Below, one piece after another: positions 38,626 through 51,500 of a stretch of 64,000 bases of DNA (the first letter of the stretch is position 1; the number at the start of each line of letters is the position of its first letter). The notes beneath the pieces were generated by a model, which worked only from the letters and a program-made list of their open reading frames with translations, was not told the origin of the DNA and searched no databases. Source of the stretch: Nemopilema nomurai (taxonomy: Eukaryota > Cnidaria > Scyphozoa > Rhizostomeae > Rhizostomatidae); assembly GCA_003864495.1 (NCBI GenBank), contig ML133457.1, positions 2,624,001 to 2,688,000 of the forward strand, written 5' to 3'. The position numbers were made by a program, and so were the translations under genes.

Positions 38626-38980
38626 TCAACTTCTCATCTGAAAAGAGGCGGTGGGTAGCATCAATATATTGACTTTAATCCTTTCTTTCTTATACTCTTT
38701 TAGTCTTTTTGTAGGTGTCTTAGGTTGTTGTGTTATTTGTGATCACAATCCCCCGTTTAGTGTTTATGTACTGACCTTAGCCCATTGGCTTCGTACGCAA
38801 AAGCATTGAATAGGAGTATCCCGACGAGGTCTAGGGATATTCACGGGGAGAGTTTTTGCAAATTCACCAATGATTAGGATTGATTATACCTAGAGTAAGT
38901 AAGATGGAAGAAATCGTTTTTATTTGACGTGCCCTTCTCATCCTTTATCGATGCTAATCATAACGTTCCTTCCATTTGAG

Positions 38981-39067
38981 CATCGGTGGCGGATCAGGAC
39001 GACTGGTTGTGATGGATGCTGAGGCTTTTCAGGACGATGTACAACACATTCCAACTGGAAATGGGCG
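38981..39067 (+). other. Representative exon-like core A of the array unit
   Basis: An 87-nt stretch (29 codons) preceded by a pyrimidine-rich tract ending TTTGAG and followed by the strong donor-like GTAAGTAGCC. Only one frame is open across it, reading IGGGSGRLVVMDAEAFQDDV then QHIPTGNGR. It is almost invariant in the copies, apart from the diverged copies at 41735 and 63550 and a 1-nt loss near 51827. Immediately after it comes the perfect 12-bp palindrome CCAGTTAACTGG. Resemblance to an exon is seen directly; whether it is spliced or translated is unknown. Confidence 0.4.
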
Positions 39068-39493
39068 GTAAGTAGCCAGTTAACTGGATTCGTTGCGTTG
39101 TTCCTAGTACCCTATCTTTGATAAAGTTGCTGGTATCGATTTCGATTGTTCGTTGCCTTTCTGATGAGTTTGCTAGTCTTCAGCTCTCTGCTCCAAAGTT
39201 TTGTCAGGGTTTTAGGGCAATGAGAAACATCTTTTAGACGCTATATACCTTTTTACTACTTTTGTCAAAGTTTCTTTTGAATGACTGGCGTCTGCCTTTG
39301 CAAATGTTATGTAGAAACACTGCTTGTGAAATTGGAGAGAGATGGGAAGAGGAAGTGTATATCGATCAAAAAATGATCTGGAAAGATCAAGAATTAATTG
39401 ATACGTAGGGTAAACTTTTCAAAAATGTGAAGTTGCTTACCTCATCTTTGCCATGTTGGTCCTGATCACACCACCCTTTCCTTCTCACTGAAG

Positions 39494-39568
39494 GTGGCGG
39501 ATGGAGAGGACGGCTCACAGGGGACAGATTGGGACGATGTTCAGCAACTTCTCATCTGGAAAAAGACT
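39494..39568 (+). other. Representative exon-like core B of the array unit
   Basis: A 75-nt stretch preceded by CCCTTTCCTTCTCACTGAAG and followed by GTGGGTAGC. It shares with core A the words GGTGGCGGAT, AGGACG, GACGATGT and TGGAAA followed by a GTRRGTAGC-like end, so the unit is an internal dimer with half-units of about 513 and 405 bp. In frame 0 it reads VADGEDGSQGTDWDDVQQLL. Its 3' end varies by indels between copies (for example GAGGCGG, AAGACTG, GAAGCGT), which breaks any fixed reading frame. Confidence 0.35.
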
Positions 39569-42500
39569 GTGGGTAGCATCAATATATTGATTTTAATCCT
39601 TTCTTTCTTATATTCTTTTAGTCTTTTTGTAGTTGTCTTAGGTTGTTGTGTTATTTGTGATCACAATCCCCCGTTCAGTGTTTATGTACTGACCTTAGCC
39701 CATTGGCTTCGTACGCAACAGCATTGAATAGGAGTATCCCGACGAGGTCTAGGGATATTCACGGGGAGAGTTTTCTCAAATTCACCAATGATTAGGATTG
39801 ATTATACCTAGAGTAAATAAGAAGGAAGAAATCGTTTTTATTTGACGTGCCTCTCTCATCCTTTATCGATGCTAATCATAACGTTCCTTCAATTTGAGCA
39901 TCGGTGGCGGATCAGGACGACTGGTTGTGATGGATGCTGAGGCTTTTCAGGACGATGTACAACACATTCCAATTGGAAATGGGCGGTAAGTAGCCAGTTA
40001 ACTGGATTCGTTGCGTTGTTCCTAGTACCCTTTCTTTGATAAAGTTGCTGGTATCGATTTCGATTGTTCGTTGCCTTTCTGATGAGTTTGCTAGTCTTCA
40101 GCTCTCTACTCCAAAGTTTTGTCAGGGTTTTAGGGCAATGAGAAACATCTTTTAGACGCTATATACCTTTTTACTACTGTTGTCAAAGTTTCTTTTGAAT
40201 GATTGGCGTCTGCCTTTGCAAATGTTATGTAGAAACACTGCTTGTGAAATTGGAGAGAGATGGGAAGAGGAAGTGTATATCGATCAAAAAATGATCTGGA
40301 AAGATCAAGAATAAATTGATACGTAGGGTAAACTTTTAAAAAATGTGTAGTTGCTTACCTCATCTTTGCCATGTTGGTCCTGATCACACCACCCTTTCCT
40401 TCTCACTGAAGGTGGCGGATGGAGAGGACGGCTCACAGGGGACAGATTGGGACGATGTTCAGCAACTTCTCATCTGGAAAAAGACTGTGGGTAGCATCAA
40501 TATATTGATTTTAATCCTTTCTTTCTTATATTCTTGTAGTCCTTTTGTAGTTGTCTTAGGTTGTTGTGTTATTTGTGATCACAATCCCCCGTTCAGTGTT
40601 TATGTACTGACCTTAGCCCATTGGCTTCGTACGCAACAGCATTGAATAGGAGTATCCCGACGAGGTCTAGGGATATTCACGGGGAGAGTTTTTGCAAATT
40701 CACCAATGATTAGGGTTGATTATACCTAGAGTAAGTAAGATGGAAGAAATCGTTTTTATTTGACGTGCCTTTCTCATCCTTTATCGATGCAAATCATAAC
40801 ATTCCTTCCATTTGAGCATCGGTGGCGGATCAGGACGACTGGTTGTGATGGATGCTGAGGCTTTTCAGGACGACGTACAACACATTCCAACTGGAAATGG
40901 GCGGTAAGTAGCCAGTTAACTGGATTCGTTGCGTTCTTCCTAGTACCCTATCTTTGATAAAGTTGCTGGTATCGATTTCGATTTTTCGTTGCCTTTCTGA
41001 TGAGTTTGCTAGTTGCAAGCTCTCTACACTACACTTTCGTCAGGGTTTTAGGGCAATAAGAAACGTCTTTTAGACGCTATACACCTTTTAATTAATTTTG
41101 TCAAATTCTCTTTTGAATGATCGGCGTCTGCCTTTGCAAATGTAATATAGATTCACTGGGTTTGGAATTAGGTAGAGATGGAAAGAGGAAGTGTACATCG
41201 AACAAAAAATGATTTGGAAAGAAAACGAATTAATTGATTTGTAAGGTAAACTTTTCAAAAATGTGTAGTTGCTTACCTCATCTTTGCCATGTTGGTCCTG
41301 ATCACACCACCCTTTCCTTCTCACTGAAGGTGGTGGATGGAGAGGACGGCTCATAGGGGACAGATTGGGACGATGTTTAGCAAGTTCTCATCTGGAAAGA
41401 GGCGGTGGGTAGCATCAATATATTGACTTTAATCCTTTCTTTCTTATATTCTTTTAGTCTTTTTGTAGTTGTCTTAGGTTGTTGTGTTATTTGTGATCAC
41501 AATCCCCCGTTCAGTGTTTATGTACTGACCTTAGCCCATTGGCATCGTACGCAACAGCATTGAATAGGAGTATCCCGACGAGGTCTAGGGATATTCGCGG
41601 GGAGAGTTTTTGCAAATTCACCAATGATTAGGATTGATTATACCTAGAGTAAGTAAGATGGAAGAAATCGTTTTTATTTGACGTGCCTTTCTCATCCTTT
41701 ATCGATGCTAATCATAACGTTCCTTCCATTTGAGCTTGGATGGCGGATCAGGACGACTGGTTGTGATGGATGCCGAGGCTTTTCAGGACGACGTACAACA
41801 CAGTCCAACTGGAAATGGGCGTTAAGTAGCCAGTTAACTGGATTCGTTGCGTTCTTCCTAGTACCCTATCTTTGATAAAGTTGCTGGTATCGATTTCGAT
41901 TTTTCGTTGCCTTTCTGATGAGTTTGCTAGTTGCAAGCTCTCTATACTACAGTTTCGTCAGGGTTTTAGGGCAATAAGAAACATCTTTTAGACGCTATAT
42001 ACCTTTTTATTACTTTTGTCAAACTTTCTTTTAACTGATCACCGCCTACCCTTGCGAATATTATGTAGAATCACTGGGTGAGTAATTGGAGAGAGATGAG
42101 AAAAGGAAATGTATATCGATCAAAAAATGATCTGGAAAGATCAAGAATAAATTGATACGTAGGGTAAACTTTTCAAAAATGTGTAGTTGCTTACCTCATC
42201 TTTGCCATGTTGGTCCTGATCACACCACCCTTTCCTTCTCACTGAAGGTGGCGGATGGAGGGACGGCTCACAGGGGACAGATTGGGACGATGTTCAGCAA
42301 CTTCTCATCTGGAAAGAGCAGTGGGTAGCATCAATATATTGATTTAAATCCTTTCTTTCTTATATTCTTTTAGTCTTTTTGTAGGTGTCTTAGGTTGTTG
42401 TGTTATTTGTGATCACAATCCCCCGTTCAGTGTTTATGTACTGACCTTAGCCCATTGGCTTCGTACGCAACAGCATTGAATAGGAGTATCCCGACGAGGT

Positions 42501-45500
42501 CTAGGGATATTCACGGGGAGAGTTTTCGCAAATTCACCAATGATTAGGATTGATTATACCTAGAGTAAGTAAGATGGAAGAAATCGTTTTTATTTGACGT
42601 GCCTTTCTCATCCTTTATCGATGCTAATCATAACGTTCCTTCCATTTGAGCATCGGTGGCGGATCAGGACGACTGGTTGTGATGGATGCTGAGGCTTTTC
42701 AGGACGATGTACAACACATTCCAACTGGAAATGGGCGGTAAGTAGCCAGTTAACTGGATTCGTTGCGTTCTTCCTAGTACCCTATCTTTGATAAAGTTGC
42801 TGGTATCGATTTCGATTGTTCGTTGCCTTTCTGATGAGTTTGCTAGTCTTCAGCTCTCTACTCCAAACTTTGTCAGGGTTTTAGGGCAATAAGAAACATC
42901 TTTTAGACGCTATATACCTTTTTATTACTTTTGACAAAGTTTCTTTTGAATGATTGGCGTCTCCCCTTGCAAATGTTATGTAGAAACACTGCTTGTGAAA
43001 TTTGAGAGAGATGGGAAGAGGAAGTGTATATCGATCAAAAAATGATCTGGAAAGATCAAGAATTAATTGATTTGACGGTAAACTTTTCAAAAATGTGTAG
43101 TTGCTTACCTCATCTTTGCCATGTTGGTCCTGATCACACCACCCTTTCCTTCTCACTGAAGGTGGCGGATGGAGGGACGGCTCACAGGGGACAGATTGGG
43201 ACGATGTTCAGCAACTTCTCATCTGGAAAGAAGCGTGGGTAGCATCATATATTGATTTAAATCCTTTCTTTATATTCTTTTAGTCTTTTTGTAGTGTCTT
43301 AGGTTGTTGTGTTATTTGTGATCACAATCCCCCGTTCAGTGTTTATGTACTGACCTTAGCCCATTGGCTTCGTACGCAACAGCATTGAATAGGAGTATCC
43401 CGACGAGGTCTAGGGATATTCACGGGGAGTTTTTCGCAAATTCACCAATGATTAGGATTGATTATACCTAGAGTAAGTAAGATGGAAGAAATCGTTTTTA
43501 TTTGACGTGCCTTCTCATCCTTTATCGATGCTAATCATAACGTTCCTTCCATTTGAGCATCGGTGGCGGATCAGGACGACTGGTTGTGATGGATGCTGAG
43601 GCTTTTCAGGACGATGTACAACACATTCCAACTGGAAATGGGCGGTAAGTAGCCAGTTAACTGGATTCGTTGCGTTCTTCCTAGTACCCTATCTTTGATA
43701 AAGTTGCTGGTATCGATTTCGATTGTTCGTTGCCTTTCTGATGAGTTTGCTAGTCTTCAGCTCTCTACTAAGTTTTGTCAGGGTTTTAGGGCAATAAGAA
43801 ACATCTTTTAGACGCTATATACCTTTTATTACATTTTGTCAAATTTCTTTTGAATGATCTTGGCGTCTGCCTTGCAAATGTTATGTAGAACACTGCTTGT
43901 GAATTGGAGAGAGATGGAAAGAGGAAGTGTATATCGATCAAAAAATGATCTGGAAAGATCAAGAATAAATTGATACGTAGGGTAAACTTTTCAAAAATGT
44001 GTAGTTGCTTACCTCATCTTTGCCATGTTGGTCCTGATCACACCACCCTTTCCTTCTCACTGAAGGTGGCGGATGGAGAGGACGGCTCACAGGGGACAGA
44101 TTGGGACGATGTTCAGCAACTTCTCATCTGGAAAAAGACTGTGGGTAGCATCAATATATTGATTTAAATCCTTTCTTTCTTATATTCTTTTAGTCTTTTT
44201 GTAGTTGTCTTAGGTTGTTGTGTTATTTGTGATCACAATCCCCGTTCAGTGTTTATGTACTGACCTTAGCCCATTGGCTTCGTACGCAACAGCATTGAAT
44301 AGGAGTATCCCGACGAGGTCTAGGGATATTCACGGGGAGAGTTTTCGCAAATTCACCAATGATTAGGATTGATTAACCTAGAGTAAAGTAAGATGGAAGA
44401 AATCGTTTTTATTTGACGTGCCTTTCTCATCCTTTATCGATGCTAATCATAACGTTCCTTCCATTTGAGCATCGGTGGCGGATCAGGACGACTGGTTGTG
44501 ATGGATGCTGAGGCTTTTCAGGACGATGTACAACACATTCCAACTGGAAATGGGCGGTAAGTAGCCAGTTAACTGGATTCGTTGCGTTCTTCCTAGTACC
44601 CTATCTTTGATAAAGTTGCTGGTATCGATTTCGATTGTTCGTTGCCTTTCTGATGAGTTTGCTAGTCTTCAGCTCTCTACTCCAAAGTTTTGTCAGGGTT
44701 TTAGGGCAATAAGAAACGTCTTTTAGACGCTATACACCTTTTAATTAATTTTGTCAAATTTTCTTTTGAATGATTGGCGTCTCCCCTTGCAAATGTTATG
44801 TAGAAACACTGCTTGTGAAATTTGAGAGAGATGGGAAGAGGAAGTGTATATCGATCAAAAAATTATCTGGAAAGATCAAGAATTAATTGATTTGTAAGGA
44901 AACTTTTCAAAAATGTGTAGTTGCTTACCTCATCTTTGCAATGTTGGTCCTGATCACACCACCCTTTCCTTCTCACTGAAAGTGGCGGATGGAGAGGACG
45001 GCTCACAGGGGACAAATTGGGACGATGTTCAGCAACTTCTCATCTGGAAAAAGACTGTGGGTAGCATCAATATAGTGATTTGAATACTTTCTTTCTTATA
45101 TTATTTTAGTCTTTTTGTAGTTGTCTTAGGTTGTTGTGTTATTTGTGATCACAATTCCCCGTTCAGTGTTTTTGTACTGACCTTAGCCCATTGGCTTCGT
45201 ACGCAACAGCATTGAATAGGAGTATCCCGACGAGGTCTAGGGATATTCACGGGGAGAGTTTTTGCAAATTCACCAATAATTAGGGTTGATTATACCTAGA
45301 GTAAGTAAGATGGAAGAAATCGTTTTTATTTGACGTGCCTTTCTCATCCTTTATCGATGCTAATCATAACGTTCCTTCCATTTGAGCATCGGTGGCGGAT
45401 CAGGACGACTGGTTGTGATGGATGCTGAGGCTTTTCAGGACGATGTACAACACATTCCAACTGGAAATGGGCGGTAAGTAGCCAGTTAACTGGATTCGTT

Positions 45501-48500
45501 GCGTTCTTCCTAGTACCCTATCTTTGATAAAGTTGCTGGTATCGATTTCGATTGTTCGTTGCCTTTCTGATGAGTTTGCTAGTCTTCAGCTCTCTACTCC
45601 AAGTTTTGTCAGGTTTTAGGGCAATAAAAATCTTTTAGACGCTATATACCTTTTATTAATTTGTCAAATTTTCTTTTGAATGATTGGCGTCTCCCCTTGC
45701 AAATGTTATGTAGAAACACTGCTTGTGAAATTGAGAGAGATGGGAAGAGGAAGTGTATATCGATCAAAAAATGATCTGGAAAGATCAAGAATTAATTGAT
45801 TTGTAAGGAAAACTTTTCAAAAATGTGTAGTTGCTTACCTCATCTTTGCCATGTTGGTCCTGATCACACCACCCTTTCCTTCTCACTGAAGTGGCGGATG
45901 GAGAGGACGGCTCACAGGGGACAGATTGGACGATGTTCAGCAACTTCTCATCTGGAAAAAGACTGTGGGTAGCATCAATATATTGATTTAATCCTTTCTT
46001 TCTTATATTTTTAGTCTTTTTGTAGTTGTCTTAGGTTGTTGTGTTATTTGTGATCACAATCCCCGTTCAGTGTTTATGTACTGACCTTAGCCCATTGGCT
46101 TCGTACGCAACAGCATTGAATAGGAGTATCCCGACGAGGTCTAGGGATATTCACGGGGAGAGTTTTTGCAAATTCACCAATGATTAGGTTGATTATACCT
46201 AGAGTAAGTAAGATGGAAGAAATCGTTTTTATTTGACGTGCCTTTCTCATCCTTTATCGATGCTAATCATAACGTTCCTTCCATTTGAGCATCGGTGGCG
46301 GATCAGGACGACTGGTTGTGATGGATGCTGAGGCTTTTCAGGACGATGTACAACACATTCCAACTGGAAATGGGCGGTAAGTAGCCAGTTAACTGGATTC
46401 GTTGCGTTCTTCCTAGTACCCTATCTTTGATAAAGTTGCTGGTATCGATTTCGATTGTTCGTTGCCTTTCTGATGAGTTTGCTAGTTGCAAGCTCTACAC
46501 TACACTTTCGTCAGGTTTTAGGGCAATAAGAAACATCTTTTAGACGCTATATACCTTTTATTACTTTTGTCAAACTTTCTTTTAACTGACCGCCTACCCT
46601 TGCGAATATTATGTAGAATCACTGGGTGAATTGGAGAGAGATGGAAAGAAATGTATATCGATCAAAAAATGATATGGAAAGATCAAGAATAATTGATACG
46701 TAGGGTAAACTTTTCAAAAATGTGTAGTTGCTTACCTCATCTTTGCCATGTTGGTCCTGATCACACCACCCTTTCCTTCTCACTGAAGGTGGCGGATGGA
46801 GGGACGGCTCACAGGGGACAGATTGGGACGATGTTCAGCAACTTCTCATCTGGAAAGAAGCAGTGGGTAGCATCATTATATTGATTTAAATCCTTTCTTT
46901 CTTATATTCTTTTAGTCTTTTTGTAGGTGTCTTAGGTTGTTGTGTTATTTGTGATCACAATCCCCCGTTCAGTGTTTATGTACTGACCTTAGCCCATTGG
47001 CTTCGTACGCAACAGCATTGAATAGGAGTATCCCGACGAGGTCTAGGATATTCACGGGGAGAGTTTTCGCAAATTCACCAATGATTAGGATTGATTTTAC
47101 CTAGAGTAAGTAAGATGGAAGAAATCGTTTTTATTTGACGTGCCTTTCTCATCCTTTATCCATGCTAATCATAACGTTCCTTCCATTTGAGCATCGGTGG
47201 CGGATCAGGACGACTGGTTGTGATGGATGCTGAGGCTTTTCAGGACGATGTACAACACATTCCAACTGGAAATGGGCGGTAAGTAGCCAGTTAACTGGAT
47301 TCGTTGCGTTCTTCCTAGTACCCTATCTTTGATAAAATTGCTGGTATCGATTTCGATTGTTCGTTGCCTTTCTGATGAGTTTGCTAGTCTTCAGCTCTCT
47401 ACTCCAAAGTTTTGTCAGGGTTTTAGGGCAATGAGAAACATCTTTTAGACGCTATATACCTTTTTACTACTTTTGTCAAAGTTTCTTTTGAATGATTGGC
47501 GTCTGCCTTTGCAAATGTTATGTAGAAACACTGCTTGTGAAATTGGAGAGAGATGGGAAGAGGAAGTGTATATCGATCAAAAAATGATCTGGAAAGATCA
47601 AGAATAAATTGATACGTAGGGTAAACTTTTCAAAAATGTGTAGTTGCTTACCTCATCTTTGCCATGTTGGTCCTGATCACACCACCCTTTCCTTCTCACT
47701 GAAGGTGGCGGAGAGGGACGGCTCACAGGGGACAGATTGGGACGATGTTCAGCAACTTCTCATCTGGAAAGAAGCAGTGGGTAGCATCATTATATTGATT
47801 TAAATCCTTTCTTTCTTATATTCTTTTAGTCTTTTTGTAGGTGTCTTAGGTTGTTGTGTTATTTGTGATCACAATCCCCCGTTCAGTGTTTATGTACTGA
47901 CCTTAGCCCATTGGCTTCGTACGCAACAGCATTGAATAGGAGTATCCCGTCGAGGTCTAGGGATATTCACGGGGAGAGTTTTCGCAAATTCACCAATGAT
48001 TAGGATTGATTTTACCTAGAGTAAAAAGAGAAATCGTTTTTATTGACGTGCCTTTCTCATCCTTTATCCATGCTAATCATAACGTTCCTTCCATTTGAGC
48101 ATCGGTGGCGGATCAGGACGACTGGTTGTGATGGATGCTGAGGCTTTTCAGGACGATGTACAACACATTCCAACTGGAAATGGGCGGTAAGTAGCCAGTT
48201 AACTGGATTCGTTGCGTTCTTCCTAGTACCCTATCTTTGATAAAATTGCTGGTATCGATTTCGATTGTTCGTTGCCTTTCTGATGAGTTTGCTAGTCTTC
48301 AGCTCTCTACTCCAAAGTTTTGTCAGGGTTTTAGGGCAATGAGAAACATCTTTTAGACGCTATATACCTTTTTACTACTTTTGTCAAAGTTTCTTTTGAA
48401 TGATTGGCGTCTGCCTTTGCAAATGTTATGTAGAAACACTGCTTGTGAAATTGGAGAGAGATGGGAAGAGGAAGTGTATATCGATCAAAAAATGATCTGG

Positions 48501-51500
48501 AAAGATTAAGAATAAATTGATACGTAGGGTAAACTTTTCAAAAATGTGTAGTTGCTTACCTCATCTTTGCCATGTTGGTCCTGATCACACCACCCTTTCC
48601 TTCTCACTGAAGGTGGCGGATGGAGAGGACGGCTCACAGGGGACAGATTGGGACGATGTTCAGCAACTTCTCATCTGGAAAGAAGCAGTGGGTAGCATCA
48701 TTATATTGATTTAAATCCTTTCTTTCTTATATTCTTTTAGTCTTTTTGTAGGTGTCTTAGGTTGTTGTGTTATTTGTGATCACAATCCCCCGTTCAGTGT
48801 TTATGTACTGACCTTAGCCCATTGGCTTCGTACGCAACAGCATTGAATAGGAGTATCCCGACGAGGTCTAGGGATATTCACGGGGAGAGTTTTCGCAAAT
48901 TCACCAATGATTAGGATTGATTTTACCTAGAGTAAGTAAGATGGAAGAAATCGTTTTTATTTGACGTGCCTTTCTCATCCTTTATCCATGCTAATCATAA
49001 CGATCCTTCCATTTGAGCATCGGTGGCGGATCAGGACGACTGGTTGTGATGGATGCTGAGGCTTTTCAGGACGATGTACAACACATTCCAACTGGAAATG
49101 GGCGGTAAGTAGCCAGTTAACTGGATTCGTTGCGTTCTTCCTAGTACCCTATCTTTGATAAAGTTGCTGGTATCGATTTCGATTGTTCGTTGCCTTTCTG
49201 ATGAGTTTGCTAGTCTTCAGCTCTCTACTCCAAAGTTTTGTCAGGATTTAGGGCAATAACAAACGTATTTTAGACGCTTTACACCTTTTAATTAATTTGT
49301 CAAATTTTCTTTGAATGATTGGCGTCTCCCCTTGCAAATGTTATGTAGAAACACTGCTTGTGAAATTTGAGAGAGATGGGAAGAGGAAGTGTATATCGAT
49401 CAAAAAATGATCTGGAAAGATCAAGAATTAATTGATTTGTAAGGAAAACTTTTCAAAAATGTGTAGTTGCTTACCTCATCTTTGCCATGTTGGTCCTGAT
49501 CACACCACCCTTTCCTTCTCACTGAAGGTGGCGGATGGAGAGGACGGCTCACAGGGGACAGATTGGGACGATGTTCAGCAACTTCTCATCTGGAAAGACT
49601 GTGGGTAGCATCAATATAGTGATTTGAATCCTTTCTTTCTTATATTCTTTTAGTCTTTTTGTAGTTGTCTTAGGTTGTTGTGTTATTTGTGATCACAATC
49701 CCCCGTTCAGTGTTTATGTACTGACCTTAGCCCATTGGCTTCGTACGCAACAGCATTGAATAGGAGTATCCCGACGAGGTCTAGGGATATTCACGGGGAG
49801 AGTTTTTGCAAATTCACCAATGATTAGGATTGATTATACCTAGAGTAAGTAAGATGGAAGAAATCGTTTTTATTTGACGTGCCTTTCTCATCCTTTATCG
49901 ATGCTAATCATAACGTTCCTTCCATTTGAGCATCGGTGGCGGATCAGGACGACTGGTTGTGATGGATGCTGAGGCTTTTCAGGACGATGTACAACACATT
50001 CCAACTGGAAATGGGCGGTAAGTAGCCAGTTAACTGGATTCGTTGCGTTCTTCCTAGTACCCTATCTTTGATAAAGTTGCTGGTATCGATTTCGATTGTT
50101 CGTTGCCTTTCTGATGAGTTTGCTAGTCTTCAGCTCTCTACTCCAAAGTTTTGTCAGGGTTTTAGGGCAATAAGAAACGTTTTTAGACGCTTATACACCT
50201 TTTAATTAATTTTGTCAAATTTCTTTTGAATGATGGCGTCTCCCTTGCAAATGTTATGTAGAATCACTGCTTGTGAAATTGAGAGAGATGGAAGAGGAAG
50301 GTATATCGATCAAAAAATGATCTGGAAAGATCAAGAATTAATTGATTTGTAAGGTAAACTTTTCAAAAATGTGTAGTTGCTTACCTCATCTTTGCCATGT
50401 TGGTCCTGATCACACCACCCTTTCCTTCTCACTGAAGGTGGCGGATGGAGAGGACGGCTCACAGGGGACAGATTGGGACGATGTTCAGCAACTTCTCATC
50501 TGGAAAAAGCGGTGGGTAGCATCAATATATTGATTTAATCCTTTCTTTCTTATATTCTTTTAGTCTTTTTGTAGTGTCTTAGGTTGTTGTGTTATTTGTG
50601 ATCACAATCCCCCGTTCAGTGTTTATGTACTGACCTTAGCCCATTGGCTTCGTACGCAACAGCATTGAATAGGAGTATCCCGACGAGGTCTAGGGATATT
50701 CACGGGGAGAGTTTTTGCAAATTCACCAATGATTAGGGTTGATTATACCTAGAGTAAGTAAGATGGAAGAAATCGTTTTTATTTGACGTGCCTTTCTCAT
50801 CCTTTATCGATGCTAATCATAACGTTCCTTCCATTTGAGCATCGGTGGCGGATCAGGACGACTGGTTGTGATGGATGCTGAGGCTTTTCAGGACGATGTA
50901 CAACACATTCCAACTGGAAATGGGCGGTAAGTAGCCAGTTAACTGGATTCGTTGCGTTCTTCCTAGTACCCTATCTTTGATAAAGTTGCTGGTATCGATT
51001 TCGATTGTTCGTTGCCTTTCTGATGAGTTAGCTAGTTGCAAGCTCAGTACACTACACTTTCGTCAGGCTTTTAGGGCAATAAGAAACATCTTTTAGACGC
51101 TATATACCTTTTTATTACTTTTGTCAAACTTTCTTTTAACTGATCACCGCCTACCCTTGCGAATATTATGTAGAATCACTGGGTGAGTAATTGGAGAGAG
51201 ATGAGAAAAGGAAATGTATATCGATCAAAAAATGATCTGAAAAGATCAAGAATTAATTGATACGTAGGGTAAACTTTTCAAAAATGTGTAGTTGCTTACC
51301 TCATCTTTGCCATGTTGGTCCTGATCACACCACCCTTTCCTTCTCACTGAAGGTGGCGGATGAGAGAGGACGGCTCACAGGGGACAGATTGGGACGATGT
51401 TCAGCAACTTCTCATCTGGAAAGAAGCGGTGGGTAGCATCATTATATTGATTTAAATCCTTTCTTTCTTATATTCTTTTAGTCTTTTTGTAGTTGTCTTA

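Noticed and set aside
38981..39130. Spliced-leader RNA gene in each array unit (GGGCG then GTAAGTAGCC, followed by the CCAGTTAACTGG hairpin)
   Set aside because: The donor-like site and hairpin fit, but no convincing Sm-binding site (A, four to six U, G) was found at the right distance, and an acceptor-like tract precedes the core, which an SL RNA gene would not need.
39430..39500. U1 snRNA-like start (GCTTACCTCATCTTTGCCAT ... CCTGATCACACCACC) in the array
   Set aside because: Only the CTTACCT and TGATCAC words agree; the rest of U1, including its Sm site and stem-loops, is missing.
40343..40645. 100-residue plus-strand ORF with a hydrophobic segment in an array unit
   Set aside because: Open in only a few units; in most units TTGATTTAAATCC introduces a stop or a length change shifts the frame, so it is not kept.
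41748..41936. Recurring 62-residue minus-strand ORF in many array units
   Set aside because: It is the reverse complement of the conserved core A region and its flank; recurrence reflects the DNA repeat. No other sign of coding was seen.
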